Shown here: positions 45,150-53,661 of the stretch, piece after piece | Position numbering within the stretch: position 1 is the first letter of the stretch | Layout of the letters: the number at the start of each line of letters is the position of its first letter | Notes under the pieces: model-generated | Databases searched by the model: none | Told to the model about the DNA's origin: nothing | The model's input: the letters and a program-made list of their open reading frames with translations, nothing else | Made by a program: the position numbers and the translations under genes | Source of the DNA: UBA3775 sp964572955 | GTDB taxonomy: Bacteria > Bacillota > Clostridia > Lachnospirales > Lachnospiraceae | NCBI GenBank assembly: GCA_964572955.1 | Contig: CAZNGY010000001.1 | Span: forward strand, 69,500 to 133,499 | DNA length: 64,000 nt | Reading direction: 5' to 3'

Positions 45150-45695
45150 ATGGATAAAGAATTTGATTTAAAATCAATGGAAGAAGAAACAAATCAGATG
45201 CTCAGAATGAGGTATCTTGACAGAAACAATACTCTGTTTAAGAAAACACAGGGAGGGTTTGTTTCTCTTGAAATGGAGAATGAAAGTTATGACAGGGTCA
45301 GCTTTTACGCAGGTTTTCCTTTTGCCGATCCTGACAGATTTATCTCAGTAAGGGAAAGCAATGAAAAAGCAAAGGAAATCGGTATAATAAAGAATCTTTC
45401 TACAGATGTAGATACTAATACTGCCTCGATTATAAGGGAGCAGTTGGGCTTAAGATATTTTATTCCTGAGATAACAAAAATTTACAATATAAAAGATGAA
45501 TTTGGTTTTTCTTACTGGGATGTAGAAACGAACAGAGGAAGATGTAAATTTGCAGCTAAGATGAATTCGTCCAGTGTTGTTTATCTGACAGACACCAGAA
45601 TTCTTATAACGGATTTGGATGACAACAGATTTGAAATACCGGATTTCACGAAATTGTCGGCAAAGGAACTTAAAAAGCTGGATTTATTTCTGTAA
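45150..45695 (+). CDS. DUF1854 family protein
   Basis: 181 residues, soluble. The segment FPFADPDRFISVRESNEKAKEIG, followed by IGIIKNLS and the later YWDVETNRGRCKF, is characteristic of DUF1854. In beta-proteobacteria DUF1854 proteins occur with ABC exporters in cyanophycin gene clusters and have been named for that link. Here no cyanophycin synthetase or cyanophycinase is present, so the role is open. It sits 40 bases after the first ABC gene and 89 before the second, all on one strand. Confidence 0.85.
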   Translation: MDKEFDLKSMEEETNQMLRMRYLDRNNTLFKKTQGGFVSLEMENESYDRVSFYAGFPFADPDRFISVRESNEKAKEIGIIKNLSTDVDTNTASIIREQLGLRYFIPEITKIYNIKDEFGFSYWDVETNRGRCKFAAKMNSSSVVYLTDTRILITDLDDNRFEIPDFTKLSAKELKKLDLFL

Positions 45696-45784
45696 CATGA
45701 AGTAAAAGTAATGATTATGAAATCATTCTTGGGGATATATGATTAAATGCGGATTGAAAAATATCCGTTGGACTGGAGGAATAT

Positions 45785-47968
45785 ATGGAGCTGAATATGA
45801 AGCTTCCATCCTGTTACAAGGAGAAGATACCTTCTGAGGAAGGCAGTATCATGTACTGTTCTCCCTTTGATATTGATGGAAGTGGGATGATTTTTGATAA
45901 GGGATATTTGGCGGTAAATGAATATAAGCTCTATATCTTTGAAGATCTTAAATGTGAAGCAATAGATATCAGTGATATTGAAAAAATTAAATGCGAAGCA
46001 ATGGTAGGACAGGGATGTCTTGTAATAAAAAGATATTCAAGAGATTATGAGGAACTTGCTGTCAGATTTTCAATGAAGCATGTTTCAAGGATTGCTTATA
46101 TAACAAGAGGCGTTATAAATATCCGGGACGGAATAGAAAAAATGGTTGTAAGCCGCGAAATGGAAGGAACCTGTCCGGTATGCGGTCGTCCAATGAGGGG
46201 GAAAAGAACCTGTCCTTCATGTGATAAGGGAAGCGGGACTTTTATGAAATTTGTTTCACTTTGTTCCGGATACAGACTAAGTCTTATAATTATAGCACTT
46301 CTGATGATTGGAATTTCAGCAGTTGCGCTTATAAAGCCTAAAATTCAGCAGGTATTTATTGATGATTATCTGATGACAGGCAGGGGAACGCTGAAAACAA
46401 TAATTGTTTTTGTTTCCGTGATGATAATACTGACGGTAATAAATATTGTTTTTGAAACTGTCAAATACTGGCTTTGCAATAAAGTTGGAACCGGTGTATC
46501 TAAAGACATAAGAGAAAAATTATATCTGAAAATACAGCAGGTTTCAATGGCATTTATAAACAACAGAAGACCTGGCGTTATAATGAACAGGATGACCAGG
46601 GATACAAAGGAAATAAGCGGTTTCATGGAAGAAGCGTTTTCAGGAATGCTGACATGTATAATAAATATGATATTTGCCATTATCGTAATGCTTGGCATAG
46701 ATGTGAAACTTACGCTGATTTCCGTGATATTTATGCCTGTATCACTTGGAATCTCGATGGCCTTTTATAAGAACATTCACAGACGATTCCATACACAGTG
46801 GGTTCATTCGGATAGAATAAATTCGTCGCTTCAGGATGTAATAAGCGGAATGCGTGTGGTTAAGAGTTTCGGAACAGAGGATGAAGAAGCAGAAAATTTT
46901 GAGAGACTTACAGGAGAGTTTTCTGAAATTCAGAAGAAAAATGAGAAATTCTGGGCAAGTTTCTATCCATGCCTGACGTTTTTGATGAGCATGGGAATTT
47001 ATGTGGTAACACTTTTTGGCGGCAAAATGGTTCTGGATGGAAAAATGACAGCAGGAAAACTTTTGCAGATGATAAGTTATGCATGGATTCTTTACGGACC
47101 TCTTGAATGGATGACTTTTCTTCCAAGAAGAATAACACAATTATTTACAAGTCTTGAAAGAATATATGACATTCTTGATGAGGAACCGGAAATTGCAGAT
47201 ACGGATGTTTCTGAAAAACATGAAATTAAGGGTGAAGTTGAATTCAGAAATGTGAGATTCGGATATCGCTCGTATGAGCCGGTACTGAGTGGTGTCAGCC
47301 TTAGCGTAAAAGAAGGTGAGATGATAGGGCTTGTCGGACTTTCCGGAACTGGAAAATCAACAATCATCAATCTGCTGATGAGACTTTATGATACTGATGA
47401 TGGATGTATTCTTATCGACGGAAAGGATATAAGGAACATAAAACTGGCAGATTATCATTCTCAGATTGGTGTTGTGCTCCAGGAAAATTTTCTGTTTGCA
47501 GGAACAATATATAATAATTTGAAATTTGCAAAGCCGGATGCTACCGAGGAAGAAATCATAATGGCAGCTAAAATGGCTAATGCACATGATTTTATTATCA
47601 AAACACCGGACGGTTATAATACTTACGTAGGGGAACACGGTTACAACCTTTCCGGAGGTGAAAGACAGAGACTTTCAATTGCAAGAGCAATACTCAATAA
47701 ACCAAAGATTCTTATCCTGGATGAGGCAACGTCTAATCTGGATACTGAAAGTGAGTATCTTATACAGAAAGCATTGGAAAGACTCAGGGAGGGATGTACA
47801 ACTTTTGCCATCGCTCACAGACTTTCAACATTAAAGGATGCTGACAGACTTGTAGTTCTGGATGATCAAAATATTGCAGAAGTCGGAACCCACGATGAGC
47901 TTATGGCAAAAAAAGGTATTTATCACAGATTGGTTTCGGCACAATTGGAAATGAGCAGTATGGAATAA
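45785..47968 (+). CDS. ABC exporter with N-terminal zinc-ribbon extension (second of a pair)
   Basis: 727 residues. It mirrors the first ABC gene: a beta-rich cytoplasmic domain (1-125) rich in Glu/Tyr that resembles a PH-like fold, a zinc ribbon (CPVCG, then CPSC, about 130-146), a six-helix exporter domain, and an ABC ATPase with Walker A GLSGTGKST, signature LSGGERQ, Walker B ILILDEATS and IAHRLS. Both ATPase sites look intact, so either homodimers or a heterodimer could be active. The zinc ribbons in both partners may sense metal or dock a partner such as the DUF1854 protein. CTGGAGG precedes the ATG. Confidence 0.88.
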   Translation: MELNMKLPSCYKEKIPSEEGSIMYCSPFDIDGSGMIFDKGYLAVNEYKLYIFEDLKCEAIDISDIEKIKCEAMVGQGCLVIKRYSRDYEELAVRFSMKHVSRIAYITRGVINIRDGIEKMVVSREMEGTCPVCGRPMRGKRTCPSCDKGSGTFMKFVSLCSGYRLSLIIIALLMIGISAVALIKPKIQQVFIDDYLMTGRGTLKTIIVFVSVMIILTVINIVFETVKYWLCNKVGTGVSKDIREKLYLKIQQVSMAFINNRRPGVIMNRMTRDTKEISGFMEEAFSGMLTCIINMIFAIIVMLGIDVKLTLISVIFMPVSLGISMAFYKNIHRRFHTQWVHSDRINSSLQDVISGMRVVKSFGTEDEEAENFERLTGEFSEIQKKNEKFWASFYPCLTFLMSMGIYVVTLFGGKMVLDGKMTAGKLLQMISYAWILYGPLEWMTFLPRRITQLFTSLERIYDILDEEPEIADTDVSEKHEIKGEVEFRNVRFGYRSYEPVLSGVSLSVKEGEMIGLVGLSGTGKSTIINLLMRLYDTDDGCILIDGKDIRNIKLADYHSQIGVVLQENFLFAGTIYNNLKFAKPDATEEEIIMAAKMANAHDFIIKTPDGYNTYVGEHGYNLSGGERQRLSIARAILNKPKILILDEATSNLDTESEYLIQKALERLREGCTTFAIAHRLSTLKDADRLVVLDDQNIAEVGTHDELMAKKGIYHRLVSAQLEMSSME

Positions 47969-47993
47969 AAGTATAATGAGATTTTTATTGTCT

Positions 47994-48021
47994 TTGTTTT
48001 TTTTCGCTGTCATGATATACT
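47994..48021 (+). promoter_or_regulatory. Possible promoter of the GNAT gene
   Basis: TTGTTT, a 16-base spacer and TATACT, about 55 bases before the start. Confidence 0.45.
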
Positions 48022-48076
48022 AAAAAGTAGGAATTCCGGGAACGGAAAAGGTATATTTCTATAGGACGGAAGAGGT

Positions 48077-48916
48077 ATGTATGAAATAAAAAGATTAAAA
48101 GATACAGATGAGAACAAAGTTCGAAAACTGTCGGAGGAACTCTGCCGAAAATTAGATTTTTTCCCTGATTATCATGATTCTACTGTGGTAGTGATAAATC
48201 AGGAGGGCGGGATTTGCGGAGCGGGAATCATGCTGTGTGATTCAGAACCGAACGGAGAGTCAGAAGTGATATTTGATGCAGATATATATACTGACGACGG
48301 AGAAGATACGGTGGAAATTACGGATATTATCATCAGAAGAATGATATCGGAATTATCTGAAAGTGGAGGAGGCTCTACCAAAAAGGTTCTCAGAGTTTTT
48401 TGTAAGGGTGTGACTGCACCGGATTTTTATCTTAGAGAAGGTTTTATATTGAAAAAAACGCTTTTTTCAATGGAAAGGGAAATTATAAAGGAAGATGTAA
48501 TAGATGAAGATTTCTCCGAATATATGACAGTTGATGCAGAAGATGCTGATTTGCTGAATGAATACCTGAGACTCAACAGACGGTCATTCGGAACCGGTGT
48601 GAATAAGGAGCGTATTCTTTATGAAATTAAAACCGGCAGTGAGATAATAGTTAACAGAGACAGAGAAATTATTTCATCAGCAGAAGTAAAAGTATCAGGC
48701 GAGAGTGCTTTTGTAGATCGTGTGTTTACTAATGCAGAATACAGAGAGCAGGGGTTTGCTATGGAAATGCTTGATTATCTGCATAACGAACTGTTTAAAC
48801 AGGGGGTTAAGAAGGTACGCCTTACAGTATACGGAGATAATTATAAGGCAATTAATTTATATCTTGAAATGGGATATGAAGTTTCGGAAATCTATTACGA
48901 AATGCAGACACCATAG
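48077..48916 (+). CDS. GNAT-family N-acetyltransferase, two-domain
   Basis: 279 residues. The C-terminal half is a standard GNAT domain: VFTNAEYREQGFAMEMLDYL carries an acetyl-CoA-binding pattern close to R/Q-x2-G-x-A, followed by the ARQ-like end LTVYGDNYKAINLYLEMGY. The N-terminal half (about 1-140) appears to be a second, degenerate GNAT-like unit that lacks the CoA loop. The substrate is unknown. GGAAGAGGT precedes the ATG. A small membrane-protein gene follows 51 bases on. Confidence 0.8.
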   Translation: MYEIKRLKDTDENKVRKLSEELCRKLDFFPDYHDSTVVVINQEGGICGAGIMLCDSEPNGESEVIFDADIYTDDGEDTVEITDIIIRRMISELSESGGGSTKKVLRVFCKGVTAPDFYLREGFILKKTLFSMEREIIKEDVIDEDFSEYMTVDAEDADLLNEYLRLNRRSFGTGVNKERILYEIKTGSEIIVNRDREIISSAEVKVSGESAFVDRVFTNAEYREQGFAMEMLDYLHNELFKQGVKKVRLTVYGDNYKAINLYLEMGYEVSEIYYEMQTP

Positions 48917-48967
48917 TTTATGTATTAAGAAGCTTAAAGAAAATACGAAAGGAAGATAAGATACGGA

Positions 48968-49285
48968 ATGAGATTTAAACTAAACATGATTCACTGGCTG
49001 CTTGCTTTTTGTTCGGTGGTGAATATAGCAGTACACAGGATATGGCTCTGGCATTTGAATAAAGGATATTCAGTTGAGGTACTTACAAGCTGTCTACAGA
49101 TAACCATATATGGTGTTATTATTTTGTTTATGGCAATGGCAGCAGGAGCAACAGTTTTTATATGGAAGAAGATAACAAAGGGAGAAAATGTTACGGATGA
49201 GGAAGAAAAGTATCCGGCTGTGAGCGCTGCTGCTGCTTCCGTATGTTTCGTGATATTCAGTATATACTGGTTTCTGCTTGTGTAG
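48968..49285 (+). CDS. Small three-helix membrane protein, unknown
   Basis: 105 residues with about three hydrophobic helices (about 7-25, 36-60 and 82-104), separated by a short charged loop. I recognise no family. GAAAGGAAGA lies 13 bases before the ATG. It falls between a GNAT gene and a YesL gene that has its own promoter, so it probably belongs to the GNAT transcript. Confidence 0.55.
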   Translation: MRFKLNMIHWLLAFCSVVNIAVHRIWLWHLNKGYSVEVLTSCLQITIYGVIILFMAMAAGATVFIWKKITKGENVTDEEEKYPAVSAAAASVCFVIFSIYWFLLV

Positions 49286-49336
49286 AATGTTTTGAATGTG
49301 GCGTGTTTGAGACAACGAAATAAATAATGGTCAGGG

Positions 49337-49365
49337 TTGATTTGAATTAATGGTAATGGTATACT
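49337..49365 (+). promoter_or_regulatory. Promoter of the yesL-glgB unit
   Basis: TTGATT, a 17-base spacer and TATACT, the same boxes as before the GH5 and GGDEF genes. Confidence 0.7.
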
Positions 49366-49398
49366 TATCTGGAAAAAAAGAAAAGGAATTTTTAAGAA

Positions 49399-50157
49399 AT
49401 GGGTTCAATTTTTGATCAGGACAGAGCGTTCTGGAGATATTTAAATAAATTTGCGGATATGGTTATTTTAAACGTGGTTTTTCTTATATGCTGTGTGCCT
49501 ATAGTTACTATAGGACCTGCGTGTACAGCTATGTATTATGCAACCGTTAAGACGATAAGAAAAGAAAGAGGCTATTTAATGAAAAATTTCTTTCATTCAT
49601 TTAAACAGAATCTGCTTCAGGGTATTGCAGGGTGGATGGTTTTTCTGGTTTTTCTTACAGGAAGTGCATTGTCACTTTATCTGCTTTGGGATAAGGCAGC
49701 ACAGGGCGGAAGCAATCAGCTCATGTTTTGGCTTGTGGCGATAGTGGCATTGTTCCTTGTATGCATGTTATTGTATTTCTTTCCTGTTTTATCCAGATTC
49801 AGCTTCAGATTCTCTAATTATTTTGTGTTTTCATATCTCATGTCAGTAAGATTTTTTATTTATACCGTTTTGCTGCTTGTGATGTTTGCAGGATGTGTGT
49901 TTTTAAGTTACATATGCCTGCCGTTTCTGATTATTATCGGACCTGCATTATATACAATGCTTTCATCTTTTTTGATTGAAAAGGTGTTTGCAGTATACAT
50001 GCCGAAGTTTGAGGCTCCGATAGAGACTGCTGCGGATGACAGTGACGATGACGGAGAACTTAAGTACCTCGGACCGGCTGCAAATAAAGAAAAAGAAGCA
50101 GCAGAGGAACAGGAAGAAACGGAAACAAAGAATAAAGATCAATGGTATTACGATTAG
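49399..50157 (+). CDS. YesL family (DUF624) membrane protein
   Basis: 252 residues with about five membrane helices. The N-terminal FWRYLNKFADMVILNVVFLICCVP and TIGPACTAMYYATVKTIRKE are the DUF624/YesL signature. The last about 50 residues are acidic and soluble. YesL proteins often lie near sugar transporters or glycosidases, but their activity is unknown. AAAGGAA precedes the ATG. The glycogen branching enzyme follows 41 bases downstream and is probably co-transcribed. Confidence 0.85.
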   Translation: MGSIFDQDRAFWRYLNKFADMVILNVVFLICCVPIVTIGPACTAMYYATVKTIRKERGYLMKNFFHSFKQNLLQGIAGWMVFLVFLTGSALSLYLLWDKAAQGGSNQLMFWLVAIVALFLVCMLLYFFPVLSRFSFRFSNYFVFSYLMSVRFFIYTVLLLVMFAGCVFLSYICLPFLIIIGPALYTMLSSFLIEKVFAVYMPKFEAPIETAADDSDDDGELKYLGPAANKEKEAAEEQEETETKNKDQWYYD

Positions 50158-50198
50158 AAGTCGTAAATCAAATATGATATTGGTGAGGAGAATTACTT

Positions 50199-52559
50199 AT
50201 GGAAGACAAATTGTATGAGATGATGAACTGGCCGGAAATAGAGGCTGTGTGTTATGCAGAGCATGACAATCCGCATCAGGTGTTAGGTCTGCACATAACG
50301 GAAAACGGAATAATGATAGGGGCTTTTTTTCCGGATGCACTCAAAGTATGCGTAAAATGTGAGGATGGCCGTTGTTTTGAAATGATACAGGAAGACGAAA
50401 TGGGATATTTTGCCGTTCTTATTCCCGGAAACAAAACTTTTAGGTATACACTTACGGCAGAATATGAGGACGGAAGTGAAACCGTAGAGGATCCGTATGC
50501 ATTTGCTCCGGTTATTACGGAAGAAGAATGCAGACTTTTTGCTGCGGGCATTAACTATACGATATATGAAAAGCTCGGTGCACACAGAATGACTATTGAT
50601 GGTGTTGAAGGAACATTATTTGCAGTGTGGTCACCAAACTCATTAAGGGTAAGTGTTGTCGGAGATTTTAATAACTGGGACGGAAGAAAACATCAGATGC
50701 GCAGACTCGGTGAATCGGGAATCTTTGAGTTGTTTATTCCGGGAGTTGAGGAAGGCAGTATTTACAAATATGAGCTTAAAGCAAAAGGTGGTTTGACTTA
50801 TCTTAAAGCAGATCCATACGCATCAGCTTCCGAGCTCAGACCGGGAACTGCATCAAAAGTTGCCGACACATCACGTTTTGTGTGGACTGATGAGGAATGG
50901 ATAAGCAGGAGAGAAGATGATGACAAAATAAAGAGACCTATGGCTGTTTATGAAGTTCATTTAGGCTCATGGAAAAAACCGAAAGAGGAAAACGGAAGTT
51001 TTTACAATTATAGGGAATTGGCAGTTATGCTTGCTGACTATGTGATTGAACAGGGTTATACTCACATTGAGATTATGCCTGTAATGGAGCATCCTTTGGA
51101 TGCATCGTGGGGATATCAGGTGACCGGATATTATGCAGTTACCGCACGTTATGGTTCTCCTGAAGATTTTATGTACTTTATTGATTATATGCATAGCAAA
51201 GGCATTGGAGTTATACTTGACTGGGTTCCTGCACATTTTCCAAGAGACACGTTCGGTCTTTCAAATTTTGACGGAACCTGTCTGTATGAGCATTGGGATC
51301 CGAGAAAAGGTTCTCATCCGCACTGGGGAACCCTCATCTTTAATTATGGACGTCCTCAGGTATCCAATTTTCTTATTGCAAATGCACTGTACTGGGTTGA
51401 AAAGTACCACGCTGACGGTATAAGAATGGATGCAGTGGCATCAATGCTTTATTTGGATTACGGTAAAAATGATGGAGAGTGGATTCCTAATATATATGGC
51501 GGAAGAGAAAATCTTGAAGCAATCGAGCTTATGAAGCACCTTAACTCAATAATGAAGAAAAGAAACAAGGGTGTAATGATGATTGCCGAAGAATCTACGG
51601 CATGGCCAAAAATCACCGGAGATGTAGAAGATGACGGACTTGGTTTTGATTTTAAATGGAACATGGGTTGGATGAATGATTTCACCACATATATGAGACA
51701 GGATCCTCTTTTCAGAAAAGGATGTCATGGCCTTCTTACATTCAGCATGATGTATGCTTACAGTGAAAACTTTGTTCTTGTACTTTCACATGATGAGGTA
51801 GTTCACGGAAAAGGGTCAATGCTTAATAAAATGCCGGGTAAAATAGAAGACAAATTTGCAAATCTTCGTGCGGCATACGGATTTATGATTTGTCATCCGG
51901 GCAAAAAACTGCTGTTTATGGGACAGGAATTCGGGCAGCTTCGTGAGTGGAGTGAGGAAAGGAGTCTTGACTGGAACCTTACGACGGACGACGTAAAACA
52001 TGCACAGATGCAAATGTATACGAAGGATTTATTAAAACTGTATAAGGAATACCCGGCACTTTATGAGCTTGACCAGAGTCCTGAAGGTTTTGAGTGGATG
52101 AGTTGTCTGGATGCGGACAGAAGTATGGTTACATTTGTAAGAAAAACGGAAAATCCGGACGATACTCTTTATATTGTATGTAATTTTACGCCAAACAGTT
52201 ATGAAAAGCTTTCGCTGGGAGTTCCATTTGCCGGAAAGTATAAAGAAATATTTAATTCCGATGATAAAAAATACGGAGGAAACGGAGTTACAAATGCCAG
52301 ACTTAAGCAGAGCAGGGAAGTAAAGGTTGACGGAAGAGAAAACTCAATAGAGATAAACGTACCTTCGCTTGGCGTGGCAATATTTACGGCAAAGCCTCTG
52401 GTAAGAAAAAAGACGGCGGCAAATAACGTTAAGAAGAATATAAACGATATTGAGGAATCTGTTGAAAAGAAGCCTATTAGAAAAGCTTCTGCCAAGAAAA
52501 AAGAAGCTGCACCTAAGAAGAACACCGGAACGAAGAAGGCTGCCGGAACAAAAAAATAA
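50199..52559 (+). CDS. glgB: 1,4-alpha-glucan branching enzyme with basic C-terminal tail
   Basis: 786 residues. Two N-terminal CBM48-like beta domains (EHDNPHQVLGLH, FAVWSPNSLRVSVVGDFNNWD) precede the GH13 barrel. Catalytic residues are intact: D411 in IRMDAV, E464 in IAEEST and D532 in SHDEVVHGKGS. It creates alpha-1,6 branches in glycogen. After the normal C-terminal beta domain, an extra about 60 residues are rich in Lys, Ala and Pro (PIRKASAKKKEAAPKKN and similar), like a histone H1 tail. The tail may bind the polymer, nucleic acid or membrane. No other classical glg gene is in the window. GAGGAG precedes the ATG. Confidence 0.94.
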   Translation: MEDKLYEMMNWPEIEAVCYAEHDNPHQVLGLHITENGIMIGAFFPDALKVCVKCEDGRCFEMIQEDEMGYFAVLIPGNKTFRYTLTAEYEDGSETVEDPYAFAPVITEEECRLFAAGINYTIYEKLGAHRMTIDGVEGTLFAVWSPNSLRVSVVGDFNNWDGRKHQMRRLGESGIFELFIPGVEEGSIYKYELKAKGGLTYLKADPYASASELRPGTASKVADTSRFVWTDEEWISRREDDDKIKRPMAVYEVHLGSWKKPKEENGSFYNYRELAVMLADYVIEQGYTHIEIMPVMEHPLDASWGYQVTGYYAVTARYGSPEDFMYFIDYMHSKGIGVILDWVPAHFPRDTFGLSNFDGTCLYEHWDPRKGSHPHWGTLIFNYGRPQVSNFLIANALYWVEKYHADGIRMDAVASMLYLDYGKNDGEWIPNIYGGRENLEAIELMKHLNSIMKKRNKGVMMIAEESTAWPKITGDVEDDGLGFDFKWNMGWMNDFTTYMRQDPLFRKGCHGLLTFSMMYAYSENFVLVLSHDEVVHGKGSMLNKMPGKIEDKFANLRAAYGFMICHPGKKLLFMGQEFGQLREWSEERSLDWNLTTDDVKHAQMQMYTKDLLKLYKEYPALYELDQSPEGFEWMSCLDADRSMVTFVRKTENPDDTLYIVCNFTPNSYEKLSLGVPFAGKYKEIFNSDDKKYGGNGVTNARLKQSREVKVDGRENSIEINVPSLGVAIFTAKPLVRKKTAANNVKKNINDIEESVEKKPIRKASAKKKEAAPKKNTGTKKAAGTKK

Positions 52560-52585
52560 GTCTTTTCTGATGATGGGGTTTTTTG

Positions 52586-53395
52586 ATGGATGTTGAAATG
52601 ATTTTAGAAAGCCTGGGCAATGCAGTCATGACACTGCTCTGGCATGTTTTTGAAGTAATTATTGTTTTTGTTGTCGGACGTAAATTAATAAGTTTTTTAA
52701 TTGAATGTTTGAGGAAAATAACAAAAAGAGCGGGACTTGATTCGGGAGTTGTATCATTTCTTATATCATTTTCAAGGATTCTGCTTTATGTAATTCTTGT
52801 AGTGATTATAGCAGGTATTTTTGGAATTCCGACGGCATCATTTGTAGCACTTATAGGTTCGTGCGGTTTGACGGTCGGACTTGCGTTGCAGGGAAGTCTC
52901 CAAAACCTTGCAGGAGGTGTTCTTATTTTGATAATGAAACCTTTTGTAGTTGGGGATTATATTATTGTAGGAGGTAATGAGGGAACCGTATCATCAATAG
53001 ATATATGCTATACAAAGCTGAAGACAGGCGATAACAGAGTGGTGGTCCTTCCAAACGGAACACTTTCAAATTCCGATTTGATTAATGTTTCAAAAGAAGC
53101 ATATCGAAGAGTTGATATTATTGTGCCAATAGGATACAAAGATGATATTGCATCTGTAAAAGAAATGCTGAAAAAGATAATAGCTTCAGAGAAATCTGTA
53201 GTTAATGACAGACCACAGAAGGTTTTTGTAAATGCATTTGGAGATGACAGTGTGGAAATCGGGATAAGAATATGGTGTAAATCTTCGGATTATTGGGAAC
53301 TTAAATGGAGTCTTCTTGAGAAGATAAAATATTCTATGGATGAAAATGGATATAATATTCCGTATAAACAGATGGATATTCATATTCAGCAATAG
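52586..53395 (+). CDS. MscS-family mechanosensitive ion channel
   Basis: 269 residues from the ATG at 52586. Three membrane helices are followed by the pore-lining TM3 (GSCGLTVGLALQGSLQNLAGG) and the beta domain beginning PFVVGDYI. The C-terminal alpha/beta cage domain is present. It should release solutes on osmotic downshift. GGGG is the only upstream purine-rich site. It lies 26 bases after glgB and may be co-transcribed with it. Confidence 0.9.
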   Translation: MDVEMILESLGNAVMTLLWHVFEVIIVFVVGRKLISFLIECLRKITKRAGLDSGVVSFLISFSRILLYVILVVIIAGIFGIPTASFVALIGSCGLTVGLALQGSLQNLAGGVLILIMKPFVVGDYIIVGGNEGTVSSIDICYTKLKTGDNRVVVLPNGTLSNSDLINVSKEAYRRVDIIVPIGYKDDIASVKEMLKKIIASEKSVVNDRPQKVFVNAFGDDSVEIGIRIWCKSSDYWELKWSLLEKIKYSMDENGYNIPYKQMDIHIQQ

Positions 53396-53481
53396 TACGG
53401 TTTTGGGAAATGGTGTTTCTGTAGGATAATGGAAGAATTTATCCGATTCGGCTAAAAAATAAAAAAACAGAAAAATTTTCA

Positions 53482-53510
53482 CTTCACAAAACAGAAAATA
53501 AGTGGTAATG
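53482..53510 (+). promoter_or_regulatory. Promoter of the glutamine synthetase gene
   Basis: TTCACA, an exact 17-base spacer and TAATGT. Transcription would start near 53517, right before a hairpin and terminator. Confidence 0.5.
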
Positions 53511-53516
53511 TATATA

Positions 53517-53572
53517 GGAAGCAAAGATAGCTTCTGGAGAAGGGCGTTCACAATTTTTGTGAGCGCTTTTTT
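53517..53572 (+). promoter_or_regulatory. Attenuator-like leader of glutamine synthetase
   Basis: A first hairpin (GAAGC/GCTTC with loop AAAGATA; A at loop position 1 and G at 4) is followed by a strong terminator (GCGTTCACAA with TTGTGAGCGC, then six T). The loop pattern fits ANTAR-target hairpins (A at 1, G at 4), though the loop is seven rather than six bases. Part of the first hairpin (CTTC) can also pair with GAAG just before the terminator stem. The terminator lies about 90 bases upstream of the start codon, so it could regulate glnN by antitermination. The alternative is that it ends the MscS message. Confidence 0.55.
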
Positions 53573-53661
53573 ACTCATAAAGTTTTATGAAAACGGAAAG
53601 AATCGGCTGGAGGTTATTGCCGGTTAGTATAAAAAATTAAGGCAGAAAGGGAAAACCTGTT

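Noticed and set aside
49321..49398. tRNA or other small RNA genes in spacers
   Set aside because: No cloverleaf with a T-arm GGTTCGA-type motif and CCA-like end was found in this or any other spacer examined.
53517..53572. Glutamine (glnA-type) riboswitch before glutamine synthetase
   Set aside because: The CGTTCA and GGAAG-like strings occur in the wrong order and form a plain terminator.
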